Origin: Branchipolynoe longqiensis
Taxonomy: Eukaryota > Annelida > Polychaeta > Phyllodocida > Polynoidae
Length of the DNA: 64,000 nt
Assembly: GCA_030323885.1 (NCBI GenBank)
Contig: CM059187.1
Coordinates: forward strand, 126,895,525 to 126,959,524
Direction: 5' to 3'
Shown here: positions 44,021 through 55,050 of the stretch, piece after piece
Position numbering within the stretch: position 1 is the first letter of the stretch
Layout: every line of letters begins with the position of its first letter
The notes under the pieces: model-generated
What the model was told of the DNA's origin: nothing
What the model saw: the letters and a program-made list of their open reading frames with translations, nothing else
The model's database searches: none
Translations under genes and position numbers: made by a program

Positions 44021-44072
44021 TATATAAATATATATTTATATATATGTATATACATATATATATATATATGTA
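43974..44072. repeat. (TA)n microsatellite
   Basis: TA array of about 38 bp then TATACA/TATAAA variants, about 165 bp upstream of the AP-2 exon. Confidence 0.9.
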
Positions 44073-44235
44073 ATACAACCACCAACCACCCAATCAATAA
44101 TCTAATCCAACGCCCATGGTTATTTTTTTCTGTGTACCACTTGTGTGACACGATATGTGACATGCGCATGCCCAGGCTAATTATTGTATTGCACATAGTG
44201 TTTTAGTGTTAACCCTTGCCTTTCTTTCATTTCAG

Positions 44236-44434
44236 CGGGTATCCGTAAGCCTGACCAGAAGGATATAGTGATCTCTGGCGTGGCCTCACCCACCGACGTC
44301 TTCGTGAGTGTACCTGGCCGTCTGTCATTGCTAAGCAGTACGTCAAAGTACAAGGTCACTGTCGCCGAAGTCCAGCGGAGACTCTCGCCGCCCGAATGTC
44401 TAAACGCGTCACTTCTAGGAGGAGTACTACGAAG
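44236..44434 (+). CDS. TFAP2: AP-2 transcription factor, exon starting the DNA-binding region
   Basis: This 199-bp exon has acceptor TTTCTTTCATTTCAG and donor GTGAGT. It completes a codon split by the previous intron and encodes a 23-residue linker starting [10 protein letters not shown], then [24 protein letters not shown] and [20 protein letters not shown], ending in phase 2. This is the hallmark start of the conserved C-terminal half of AP-2 proteins, which forms the basic helix-span-helix DNA-binding and dimerisation domain. AP-2 factors bind GCCN3GGC-type sites in the nucleus and act in ectoderm, epidermis, appendage and neural fates in animals. The match is close to residue-for-residue after the linker. 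The linker is divergent and about 7 residues shorter than in human AP-2alpha as I recall it. A Cys that is conserved in the FCSVPGRL motif is Val here. The next exon, expected to open AKSKNGG, was not found downstream. Confidence 0.97.
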
Positions 44435-44603
44435 GTGAGTTGTCATCGGGCACAGTGATTGATTGACGCCCTGGTTATTGGGTATTGGTTATTGGTTATT
44501 GTCACACCAGCAGAAGAATCATAACATTAATAGAATTACTATTATACTGCAAGTTGCATCTATGAATGTGGTGTCCGTATCACTGAGGAAGCCTTGGCTG
44601 GTT

Positions 44604-44604
<1 letters not shown>

Positions 44605-44661
<57 letters not shown>

Positions 44662-44735
44662 CGTGGGGAATGGCAGAATGAAAGCATGGTTGACTATTTA
44701 TATATAATATCTATTATATATATATATATTTAGAT
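44605..44735. repeat. (TA)n microsatellites
   Basis: TA arrays at 44607-44660 and 44700-44735. Confidence 0.9.
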
Positions 44736-44739
44736 ATTT

Positions 44740-45180
44740 TACCTTTCTTCCAAGTTCCATCCTTCCATCCGCCATCCCTCCACCTTCCATTCTTCCACCC
44801 CTGCATTCCTCCATTCATCCATCCTTCCAGCCCTCCATGTTACCATCCTTTTTATTCTTCCATCCTTTCACACTTCCATCCTTCCATTATCCACCCTTCA
44901 ATCCCTCTATTGTTCCATCCTTCCACTCCTACATCCTTCCATCTTTCCATCGTACAACCTTCCATACCCTTCCATCCTTCCATCCTTCCATCATACAACC
45001 GTCCATACCCTTCCATCCTTCCATCCTTCCACCGTACAACCTTCCATACCCTTCCATCCTTCCATTATTCATCCTTCCAACTGTCCAGCATTCCACCATC
45101 CCACCTGTCCACCCTTCCATCCCCACACCCTTCCATCCCCACACCCTTCCATCCCCACACCCTTCCATCCTTACATCACC
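44740..45180. repeat. CCATCCTT minisatellite
   Basis: Degenerate CCATCCTT/CCACCCTT units; three near-identical TACAACCTTCCATACCCTT units (44954, 44993, 45036) and three CCCCACACCCTTCCAT units (45121-45168). Open frames are artefacts. Confidence 0.92.
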
Positions 45181-45770
45181 CTTCTAGCAATAACCCCATG
45201 TGGTATGCCTTTGACTTTTCCCTCATACTCATAATGCCGGTGTGCCTGCTCGCAATTGCTGTCATGTCCATTGGTGTCGCTGGCAGGTTGACTCCATTTG
45301 GCCGCGCCCGGGACCCCTTGTCCTTTCCTCCCCGTCTGAGCCACCTTAGCTGCCCGCCTCGCACCCCCCCCCCCCCCCACACACACACGCCCACACTCAC
45401 ACCCAGAAACACCCCACCGAACAACTCTCGTGAATCAAATGCCAACAGTGATTGTCTCCTATTCACACCGCCTCAGTGAGTGTCGGATTGTGGGGAGTTA
45501 GTTGGATGGGTGGAGGAGGGGTGAGTGTGTGTGTGTGTGGGTGGGGGGGGGGGGGGGTGTAGGGGATGGAGGAGTGCGTACAGCGGTGGAGGTACTGCTC
45601 TCCACGTAATCATACCACTCCACAGCCCTTGGGATCGGGAATTTGTGCCGCCCAGTTGGACTGCGGCTGTCGATTGTGACAAAGCCTGCTAAGAAGCGAT
45701 GTGATTACTGTATTATCTTCAGGCTGTCATGTCCCGACGCTCTCCTCTCTATATGTCTCTATCCTTCACT
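45181..45770. other. Unique sequence with C and G runs
   Basis: C run 45365-45378, G run 45543-45557. 45185-45350 is non-repetitive. No exon is recognised. Confidence 0.3.
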
Positions 45771-45870
45771 CTCAGTCTCACACACACTCTCTCTCTCTGC
45801 TGTGTTTTTCTCCCTTTCTCACTCACTCACTCTTTCTTTCTTGCTCTCTCTTTCTCTCTCACCCTCTCGC
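45771..45870. repeat. (CT)n / CTCA microsatellite
   Basis: CTCTCTCTCTC, CTCACTCACTC and CTTTCTTTC units. Confidence 0.85.
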
Positions 45871-46090
45871 TTTACCTGTATCCATGGTTCCCACCCTGCT
45901 GCCTCCTCCACCTCCACGACTGGACGCCTCTCCCCGGACACTTCCCCAATACCACGCCACCTAGTGGGTCAATAATGAACTAATGAATGTCCCCATGTAA
46001 AACAACATTCAACTCATCCTCCCACTCCCCTACCCTCACTCCGAAATCGTAGTACTATACAATGTTTACTCACAGTCACACTGTTACAGT
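45871..46090. other. Unique sequence
   Basis: Nothing is recognised. Confidence 0.25.
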
Positions 46091-46410
46091 TAGTCTCCAT
46101 TCCCCTTCCCCCCTATTCCCCTATTCCCCATCTCCCCTATTCCCCCACTCCCCCATTCCCCCACCGTCCATTGGTGCGTCTGGGTACGGGTGTGGATATG
46201 GGTGTGCGTGTGGGTGTGGGTGTGGGTATGAGTGCGGGTGTAGGTGTGGGAGTGGGAGTGGGTATGAGTGTGTGTGCATGGGGGTGTGTGGCTGTGGGTG
46301 CGAGTATATGTGTGGGTGTGGGTGTGGGAGTGGGTATGAGTGTGTGTGTGCATGGGTGTGTTTGGGTGCGATTGTAGGTGTGGGTGTGGGTGTGGGTGCG
46401 TGTCTGGGGA
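46091..46410. repeat. CCCCCATTCC tract and GGGTGTGGGTGTG array
   Basis: C-rich 46100-46165 then a G/T array 46170-46410 with two related higher-order segments (GGGAGTGGGTATGAGTGTG at 46252 and 46325). Confidence 0.88.
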
Positions 46411-46479
46411 GACGAATAACTGTGAGGTTCTCAGCCGTTCGTTTCGACCCTTAATGCCGGGATCATATGTGTTTACTGT

Positions 46480-46830
46480 GTTTGTTATTTAAACCCCGCC
46501 GCCAATTATGTCCCTCGGCGCATGCCCAATTAAGCCGGGCGCGAATCAAAGGGTGCCGGTGGCGACGCGACGCGGGGCGCGGGTAGCGGCGCGCCGGGAG
46601 CGGGGCGCGGGGCGCGGCCCGGCGCCGTGTTGTGTCTATGTCCCGTCAGCCATGGATGGCCAATGTAGTGGAAAATTAAGATGTCTTGTCGACGGGTTCC
46701 AGCTGGGGTTGTGCACCGCGCCGCCCCGCTCGTTAGGAATGGACGACCGTTGCCAACATTTTAACGCCGAGACCCCCGTAATGGCGTGGAATGGTCGGGA
46801 GTGCGCAAGCGCATATACCTAAATCAGAGA
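46480..46830. promoter_or_regulatory. CpG-rich non-repetitive island, candidate enhancer
   Basis: About 350 bp of unique sequence. CGCCGCCAATTATGTCCC and GCCCAATTAAGCC (homeodomain-type) flank a CpG-dense core (46555-46625), followed by GTGGAAAATTAAGATG and CATTTTAACGCC. Three long frames are open from GC richness. Enhancer role inferred. Confidence 0.37.
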
Positions 46831-47640
46831 TTCACGTTGTTAGCGCCATAGAAAAGCTGTCATAGGACCCCGCCCTCGACCTCCCACCGTCTTCTACCCT
46901 CCCTCCTAACCCCCCCCCCCCAACGAGTACTTGTAATTGTTGCTACTCGTAGGTACTGATTGAACCTGCGCTGGTATGTGATTAGTTCATTAAAGTCTAA
47001 AACAGTGTGGGCTTAACTTTAAATTAACCTACCCTATCCCCCATCATACGTAGCCTAACCACCATTACCAGGCGCACTGACGTGCTCTCTTTCAGCCGCA
47101 CTTTAGATAATTAACTTTATATATATATCTGAATGTCTATAATTATATATATATAATGCACAATCACTGACATGTGACTACAACTTACAAGTGTCTTGAA
47201 AGAGACAATATATATATATAGTTTTTCGTTTCAATATATATATATATAGTCTCTTTCAATATATATATATATATCTTCATATATATACCTGCCAGGCTCA
47301 CTAAGTACATACCTACCACGGCATGTCTCCATTTCTGACATGCCATTCAGGCTTCCTGACAGATACATGCTGCCACCGTGACCTGCTGCACCAGTAACTC
47401 CATCTAGCGGTAGATTCGGGTGGCTTTGATCGGCCAGATTACCGCGTGTGTATATTGTCCCTGTGCGGCGTGCAAACACACCTCGCGGTGTGTGGAATCA
47501 CGCCCTGGGGCATGGCATGGCCAGCCACCCGGCTACTCCCCATACTGCTCAGTATCAAACCCGACACAACCCGCTCCCCTCTACACCCCACTCCCGTCAC
47601 TACCGGCACCTGCACCCGGCACTCGGCACGTACTCTAGGC
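46831..47640. other. Unique sequence with TA microsatellites
   Basis: TA arrays at 47120-47150 and 47206-47282; GAAAGAGACAATATATATA and its inverted counterpart TATATAGTCTCTTTC bracket 47196-47260. No exon is recognised. Confidence 0.35.
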
Positions 47641-48935
47641 ACCGCCCCCCCCCCCTTCCACATCCTCCCGGTACATCCACTTTGCACCTCCTCCTTGCAC
47701 TTCCATCCACCACCACCATCGCAACATCCTCCTGGTACCTCCACATGCCACCTCCACCCGCCACATCCTCCTGGTAACTCCACCCGTCACCACGACCCAC
47801 CACCTCCTCCTGATACATCTACCCACCACCCCAACCCGTCACCTCCATCCACCACCATCACCCATCACATCCTCCGGGTACCTCCACATGCCACCTCCAC
47901 CCACCACATCCTCCTAATACCTCCACATGCCACCTCCACCCGCCACATCCTCCTGGTACCTCCACCCACCACCACGACCCACCACCTCCTCTTGGTACCT
48001 CCACCTCGCACCTCCAACCGCCACATCCTCCTGGTACCACAACCCGCCACTTCTTCCTCGTACCTCCACCCGCCACCGCGACCCACTAGCTCCTCCTGGT
48101 ACCTATACCCACCACCTCAACCCGCCACCTCCATCAACCACCATCACCCGTCACATCCTCCTAGTACCTTCACCCGCCACCACGACCCACCACCTCCTCC
48201 ACATTGCACCTCCTTTTTGCACCTCCTCCTGGTACCTCCAACTGCCACCTCCATCAGCCACATCCTCCTGGTACCTCCACCCGCCACCACGACCCACCAC
48301 CATCACCTGTCACATCCTCCTGGTACCTTCACCTTCCACCACGACCCACGACCACCTCCCGACACCTCCACTTTACATCTCCTTGCACCACCTCCTGGTA
48401 CCTCTAACCGCCACCTCCACCTGCCACCTCCTGGTACCTTCACATGCCACCACGACCCACCACCTCCTCCTGGTACCTCTACCCACCACCTTAACCCGAC
48501 ACCTCCATCCACCACCATCACCCGTCACATCCTGCTGGTACCTCAACCTGGCACCACGATCCACCACCTCCTCCACCTGCCACCTTCACCTGCCACATCC
48601 TCCTGGTATCTCCACCCGCCACCTCCTTCCACCACTATCACCCGCCACAACCTCCTAGTACCTCAACCCGCTACCTTAACCCAACACATCCTCCTGGCAC
48701 CTCCATCCGCTACTACAACCCGCCACATCCTCCTGGTACCCCCCCCCCCCTCACACACACACACTTTCACTCGCTACTTCCACCAGTCACATTTTCCTGG
48801 TACCTCCACCCGCCTCATCCACTCGCCACCTCCTCATGGTACCTCCACCCGCCACATCCACTCGCCACTTCCACCCGCCACATCCTCCTGGTGCCCCCAC
48901 CCGCCACCTCCACCCGACACGTGACCTCCAACCCC
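47641..48935. repeat. CACATCCTCCTGGTACCTCC minisatellite, 1.3 kb
   Basis: Degenerate tandem array of CCTGGTACCTCCACCCGCC and CACGACCCACCACCTCC units, roughly 30-60 bp, with local higher-order repeats. It is G-poor on this strand and almost free of stop triplets in several frames; one + frame runs 492 codons (47446-48924). The protein would be low-complexity Thr/Pro/His/Ser and shifts sense between units, so I do not call it coding. Confidence 0.9.
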
Positions 48936-49340
48936 GGCCCGTGTGGTGGTGGATGCGGTCAAATACAATTATAGGCAAACTACATTTTGCTCTTTGAAAC
49001 TATGGCAGCAGTGCCAGCCTGGGCCGTCAACGTTGAGAGCGGATGAGTGCGTTTGTTATATTCCATTCCGCACAGGGCAGGCGAACAGGCAGAAGAGACC
49101 TTTACAACTATTTCGGCCGTCCAAGAGTTTGAATAGCGCGTCTGGAGTATGCGTAAAGGGCACCACATTGGATGGAAGATATCACGACTCAGTAAGCAGA
49201 ATGAGTGCTCCTTCTCAGACTTGCACTCGTTTCTGTCTGAAAGTGGAACTTGTGGAACAACCTCGACATTTAAAGCTTACCCCTCACCCCGATAGTCAGA
49301 ATTTCTTACTCCCACCCCCACCCCCAGACACTCTTCCTCA
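48936..49340. promoter_or_regulatory. Non-repetitive island, candidate regulatory
   Basis: Unique balanced sequence (for example CAAATACAATTATAGGC and TTGCTCTTTGAAACTATGG, 48960-49005). A + frame (48943-49443) is open but matches no known protein. An unrecognised exon cannot be excluded. Confidence 0.28.
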
Positions 49341-49389
49341 ACCTACCCTGCGCAAGCGCACACTGATTGACCCTCCTACCCTCCCTGAC

Positions 49390-49420
<31 letters not shown>

Positions 49421-49967
49421 GAGCACCAACTGCTCAACTCTGAGCAGCAGGGGGCGGAGAACAGGTTTTAGAGAACCTTGGTGTGTGTAGTCCCAGATGT
49501 AGAGGAATTGTGCCAGTAAGAGAGTCTCAACTGACGGCAGCTTGTACCAACAGATTGTCTCTACAAAATTCGTTCCAAGCCTATTTCCCCTCGAAAATTT
49601 AAACAACCACTCACGGAAATAAACAATTAAAAAAAACACCAAAAGACTAGCATGATACAGACTAGGAAGATGCATACTGTCCGCAGTTCTACACTGCAGA
49701 GTGTATGCATGACCTTTTTACTTAGGTAAAACAGGAAAACAGTTTAGCCTTTGTGAGGGCAGCTGGACTGTACCACCTCATATAGTTTAGTAAATAGATT
49801 CTATCAATTATTAATAAAACTTTTCTTTTTCTATGGGAATTTGTTTCCCTTGACCACAAATATATGATTGTGAGCTTTTTAATTTAATGAGTGTCTATTG
49901 GCACATAATCGATTGTCTGCCTTTAAATGTAAAAGCGATGGTTTGAACAAAAAACAAACATTTCTCA
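49341..49967. other. CA/CG microsatellite and AT-rich unique sequence
   Basis: CACACACACACGCGCGCGCG at 49390-49420; remainder unique. No exon is recognised. Confidence 0.35.
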
Positions 49968-50037
49968 CCGTGAATATGGCCTATGCTGCCAACGCGGCGT
50001 AAAGCAACCACCAATCAATCAATGAATCAATCAAGCA
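49968..50037 (+). mobile_element. SINE-C tail fragment
   Basis: CCGTGAATATGGCCTATGC, GCGGCGTAAAGCAACCACC and a CAATCAATCAATG tail. Counterpart of 14566-14632. Confidence 0.65.
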
Positions 50038-50069
50038 AGATGATAACTTGATGCATGTGGTGGTTATTG

Positions 50070-50395
50070 GTTGGTTAGTTGTTGGAGTTTTATGGCATAG
50101 CAACATCTAAGGTCATCAGAACGGGCACCGACTTGTGACAGTGCGTTCTCATGGCAACTTTATAGTGCTGCCCCACTGGCAGACTGAAGACCAGTACCAT
50201 GAGCTCATATCCCACTCAGTCACATTATCCTGACACCAAGCCAACCAGTCCTTGTCATCTAATAATGCCGAGCATCAGGCTAGCAAGTGACAAGTATCAT
50301 TTTATAAGTCAGTGATTTGACTCGCCCAGAAATTGAACTCCCGACCTTCCTCATGGGAGGGCTGCGCTCTGCCGATTCGGCCACCGCGTCCGATA
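50070..50395 (-). mobile_element. SINE-A, near full length
   Basis: Minus-strand copy: tail complement with GGAGTTTTATGGCATAGC, body, and head ending CGGCCACCGCGTCCG at 50393. ATGTGGTGGTTATT (50054) and ATGTAGTGGTTGTT (50394) suggest an imperfect target-site duplication. Confidence 0.9.
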
Positions 50396-50890
50396 TGTAG
50401 TGGTTGTTCTCTGGGTGAAGAAAATCCCACAATAGGCCAGTAAAAAAAATTGGCATGTTTAGTTAGGACAACATGGTCGGGGAATTGTTGGTAAAGCACC
50501 CCCGCTGCGCGCAGGCACACCGGACGCTCTGAGACTGGCAGCGGGGTGTGTGCCCAGTAAAGCGTTTGATTCCTGCTCGGTCGGCGCGAACAGCGGTGGC
50601 GCAAACAGTGAAACGAGTCTGTAAATGTCACGCTGCAAGTCCTGGCACCGGCCCATGAGCCACATGTGGCAGCGGCGGCGGCGGCAGCGGCGGCGGCGGA
50701 GGCGGTTTTTGTGGGGGCGGGGGTGGGGGGCGGGGGCGGGGCGAGTGGGAAGGTGGTTGGTGCACTCGCAGAACCCCTCAATTCCCGGTCACCTCTCTGA
50801 GAAGAGGACGGTATCATTGTTGTCCTCCTAGCTTTCACACCATGACTGGGCCTAATGCGTGGAGAGAGTTGATATGGGTATATCTATAAT
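50396..50890. other. Unique sequence, GC-rich in part
   Basis: GGCGGCGGCGGCAGCGGCGG tract at 50671-50703. TA array begins at 50880. No exon is recognised. Confidence 0.35.
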
Positions 50891-50894
50891 ATAT

Positions 50895-50896
<2 letters not shown>

Positions 50897-50931
<35 letters not shown>
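50897..50931. repeat. (TA)n microsatellite
   Basis: About 17 TA units. Confidence 0.9.
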
Positions 50932-50933
<2 letters not shown>

Positions 50934-50973
50934 CAATGCGTGAGTGACAGTATTTACGGCACTGGTAGCGGTT

Positions 50974-51014
50974 GGGGGGGGGGGGGGGGGGGGGGCAGTT
51001 GGGGGGGGGGGGGG
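50974..51014 (+). repeat. G homopolymers (22 and 14 bp)
   Basis: G runs 50974-50995 and 51001-51014 separated by CAGTT. Confidence 0.9.
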
Positions 51015-51034
51015 TTGGGGCTGGCGAACCTGTC

Positions 51035-51145
51035 CCACCGTGAAGAGGAGGTCAACCATAAAGTAGTTCACAACATCAGGGTGGCCAACAAGGAATATTC
51101 ACTTATGCGCCTTTATACTCGCATAAGTTTTACACATCACATATA
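51035..51145 (+). repeat. Dispersed repeat D, copy 2
   Basis: ACATCAGGGTGGCCAACAAGG, GCGCCTTTATACTCGCATAA and CACATCACATATAC match 23335-23475. Confidence 0.7.
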
Positions 51146-51199
51146 CGATGACTGAAATATGATATTCTGATAACACTACTCCCTACATACAGCGGCAGT

Positions 51200-51204
<5 letters not shown>

Positions 51205-51238
<34 letters not shown>
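51205..51238 (+). repeat. C homopolymer, 34 bp
   Basis: Thirty-four consecutive C. Confidence 0.9.
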
Positions 51239-51241
<3 letters not shown>

Positions 51242-51349
51242 CCTCTTGTGGATTGGATGGGTAGTGTGAGGGACGCGGGGTCTGTGGGGGAAGGGGGCGG
51301 GATGGGGACTTTTAGGTAAGTTGTCGGTTTGGCTACATGTGAGAGGATC

Positions 51350-53574
51350 TAATGTAGCAGTCACACTACGACGACAAGGCCGACGACAGCCCAACGACTT
51401 GTCGTTTTGCTCTGTCGTCGGCTGTCGCTACGGTGTCGTTACATTGTCGTTCGGCTGTCGCCGCGACACCTCCGCGACAACTCCAGTTTCTCCACTGTCG
51501 CCCGGTTGTCGTCGGGTTTTTGTGCATGTTGAAAAACCTCGGCGACAGACGCTGTCGTTCGGCTGTCGCTACGCTGTCGCTACGCTGTCGCTACGCTGTC
51601 GTCTTGTCGCTAAGCTGTGCGCGTTACAGTTTCTGTCGCCGGGCCCGTTTCTTCATATACACACACAGATACACACACAGATACACACACAGAGACACAC
51701 ACAGAGACACAACACAGACACACACAGAATGGGACGGTCCAAACATGGCTCAGTTTAGCTTGCTTAGAGGGATGTTAGGACCGTCCCAAATATGAAGACT
51801 GCTTCCTAACAGGTCCGCCGCATAAACCTACATGTTTGCACCGTCCCATTCTTCATATTTCTCATGGAAACTGCTTCATGTGTGTCTCTGTGTGTGTGTC
51901 TCCGTGTGTGTCTCTGTGTGTGTCTCTGTGTGTGTCTCTGTGTGTGTGTGTGTGTGTATTTCTTATGAAGACTGCTTCCTAACAGGTCCGCCGGATTGTC
52001 TAATACACATGTTTGCACCGTCCCATTTCTTCATATATCATATGGAGACTGCTTCCTCACAGGTCCGCCGCATAAACCTACATGTTTGCACCGTCCCATT
52101 CTTCATATTTCTCATGGAGACTGCTTCATGTGTGTCTCTGTGTGTGTAGTGGTGTGTGTGTGTGTCTCTGTGTGTGTATCTGTGTGTGTGTGTATTTCTT
52201 ATGAAGACTGCTTCTCTGTATGTGTCTGTGTGTGTCTCTGTTGTGTCTGTGTGTCTGTGTCTGTGTGTGTGTCTCTGTGTGCGTGATAAACCACACACAC
52301 TCACTATCACACTCACACTCACTATCACACACACCACACACACTCACTATCACACTCACTATCACACTCACATTCACACTCACTATCACACTCACTATCA
52401 CGAGTCATATTTCTCATGAAGACTGCTTACTAACAGGTCCGCCGCATAGTCTAACACACATGTTTGTACCGTCCCATTTCTTCATATATCATATGAAGAC
52501 TGCTTCCTCACAGGTCCGCTGCATAAACCTACATGTGGTAATGAGTGTGATAGTGAGTGTGATAGTGAGTGTGATAGTGAGTGTGATAGTGAGTGTGATA
52601 GTGAGTGTGATAGTGAGTGTGAGTATGATAGTGAGTGTGATAGTGAGCGTGAGTGTGATAGTGAATGTGAGTGAGTGTGTGTGGTTTATCACACACACAG
52701 AGACACAACAGAGACACACACACAGAGACACACACAGACACACAGACACATACAGAGACACACACAGATACAAAGAGACACACACACACAGATACACACA
52801 CATAGACACAGAGACACACACGCAGATACACCACTACACACACACAAAGCAGTTTCCATGAGAAATATGAAGAATGGGACGGTGCAAACATGTAGGTATA
52901 TGTATGCGGCGGACCTGTTAGGAAGCAGTCTTCATAAGAAATATGAAAAATGGGACGGTGCAAACATGTAGGTATATGTATGCGGCGGACCTGTTAGGAA
53001 GCAGTCTTCATAAGAAATATGAAAAATGGGACGGTGCAAACATGTAGGTATATGTATGCGGCGGACCTGTGAGGAAGCAGTCTTCATGAGAAATATGAAG
53101 AATGGGACGGTGCAAACATGTAGGTATATGTCTCTGTTGTGTCTCTGTGTCTCTGTGTGTGCGATAAACCACACACACTCACTATGACACTCACACTCAC
53201 CCTCACTATGACACTCACTATCACACTCACACTCACTATCACACTCACTATCACACTCACACTCACTATCATGAGCCATGTTTGCACCTTCCCATTCTTC
53301 ATATTTCTCATGAAGACTGCTTCCTAACAGGTCCGCCGCATAAATCTACATGTTTGCACCGTCCCATTCTTCATATTTCTCACTTTGGTGGGGGGGCGGG
53401 CACTGTCGCCGCACTGTCGCCGCACTGTCGCCGCACTGTCGCCGCACTGTCGCCGCACTGTCGCCGCACTGTCGTCCAACTTGGCCCGAATTTGCATATG
53501 TCGTCGGGTTTTCACAAAATCCAAGTCGCTGGGCTGTCGTCGCCCCTTGTCGTCGTAGTGTGACAGCTACATTA
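51350..53574. mobile_element. Large foldback-type element, 2.2 kb
   Basis: Ends are inverted: TAATGTAGCAGTCACACTAC at the left and, in reverse complement, TAATGTAGCTGTCACACTAC at the right, both continuing GACGACAAGG and GACGACAGCCCA. Sub-terminal arms are CTGTCG-rich: TCGCTACGCTG units at left, GTCGCCGCACT units at right. Inside, a unit of about 75 bp (CCTAACAGGTCCGCCGC, ACCGTCCCATTCTTCATATT) occurs about five times in + and four times in - orientation. (CACTCACTATCA)n and (AGTGTGATAGTG)n lie opposite each other around the centre (about 52,530). No coding capacity. Confidence 0.78.
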
Positions 53575-53829
53575 CACTGTTGAGTATCAAAATAAATATC
53601 CAGCCTTTCGATGCTGTACATGTAGTTGATACTTATATGTTTATTATGTATAATATATATGTTATATATTATATATCTTCTATATTATTAGTGGCAGTTT
53701 ATATATACAACAGACCATAGAACACATAGATAATCCATACAGTATGATACAATTTGTATCACATAGCATCCATGTAAGAAGAGAACAACAAAGACAGCTG
53801 ACCTTCTCCCAACACCCACCTTCTTTCTC
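53575..53829. other. AT-rich unique sequence
   Basis: Nothing recognised apart from a TATATATTATA tract near 53652-53675. Confidence 0.3.
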
Positions 53830-53955
53830 CCACACCCACACCCACACCCACACCCACACCCACACCCACACCCACACCCACACCGAGACCCACACCCACA
53901 CCGAGACCCACACCCACACCCACACCCACACCCACATACGCACACACACACACAC
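53830..53955. repeat. (CCCACA)n microsatellite
   Basis: Hexamer array interrupted twice by CCGAGA at 53883 and 53903; ends in CACACACA. Confidence 0.92.
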
Positions 53956-54868
53956 GACCACTTCAATCATTGCTAATTATTCCAAACTGCTTAATGTATG
54001 GCCCAGTGAGTGCACTGCTGGGTGGGCCAGGCCTTGCTGTTTCCTACCGCCTGGAGGTAATGTTGAGAGCCCACAGGAGATCCTGTTCTCCTGTGGTGTA
54101 AGTGATCACAAGGCTGGTCTATACAAGTTAGGTGGGTGGTACATGTTCTCTCTTTTTTTCATGAGTTTGATGTATTCAATCAGTAAAAAAAAAAGTGGGA
54201 CGAGAGGAAAAAGGGGGGGGGGGGGTCAACAACAGTCGATTCCCAGAATATTCCTTTTATGTGGGTTGGTATATGTTCTCTCTTTTCTTTAATCAGCAAA
54301 TGTAGAGTACAGGAAAGGCGGGGGATTCAACAACACCCGACTCCCACAATAGTATGTGCATGTTACTTTTTTTTAACAATAAGAAACCACACACCCCTAA
54401 GCAAAATCTTGTTTTGCCTAACCTACCGGAAACCATTTGAATTAACTCTCAGACTCACTCACACACCCCTGAACCTCCCGCCCCGTGTCCGTGGGGTTAG
54501 GTTTTATGTACGGCCTACTTAGATTGTCTACACCAGAAGGTTGAGAAAGGCAATGCCCTGGAGCAAATGGTGTAGCTAATGGTATGTCCAGTTGGTCAAG
54601 TCATGGTCGGCGCCTTAGTGGTCACTGTTGAGAGATCAAAGACTGACCCTCCCCCCTAGCCACTCCACCAACCTCTTGATATAAACAGAGGTCACTCATC
54701 CATGCGGTGAGGAGGCGGCAGGGGGGCGGGTATAGCGTGTGTATGTGGGGGGGGGGGGGCATCCTCCTCCCTCCCTCCAACATGGCGTGGAATTCCTCTC
54801 GTGTGACTCATACATATATGGCAATTAAGGACTCTGCTTAATTAACCGCAAATGGCTATCTCCAACAT
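53956..54868. other. Unique sequence
   Basis: Contains two related segments, GGTCAACAACAGTCGATTCC (54224-54243) and GATTCAACAACACCCGACTCC (54326-54346), each followed by CCAGAATA / CCACAATA, plus G runs at 54213-54223 and 54748-54759. No exon is recognised. Confidence 0.35.
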
Positions 54869-55050
54869 ACATTAAAACCTCTTTAATTGACCACCTCAAC
54901 AGATTGACCACTCCCTTATATCGATCGCTTTATTTGGGTCCCAAACGATCACCCATACAATACCATTGTAATGATAAAAAGAAACTCCCTAAACTGAATG
55001 GACTATTTAAAGTCGGTCCCATGGTCGGTCGATTTAGAGAGGGTTTACTC
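54869..55050 (+). mobile_element. Tc1/mariner-like MITE, third copy
   Basis: TTAAAACCTCTTTAATTGACC through CGATCGCTTTATTTGGGTCC and CATGGTCGGTCGATTTAGAG to GTTTACT; matches 16085-16262 with a small insertion (AAACGATCACCCATAC). Confidence 0.75.

Noticed and set aside
47446..48924. 492-codon + strand open frame
   Set aside because: It lies in a stop-poor tandem repeat with low-complexity Thr/Pro/His/Ser output, other frames are also open, and no domain or splice context is visible.
52038..53311. Cys/Val/Ser-rich and His/Thr-rich frames
   Set aside because: Products of GTGT and CACA arrays inside the foldback element.
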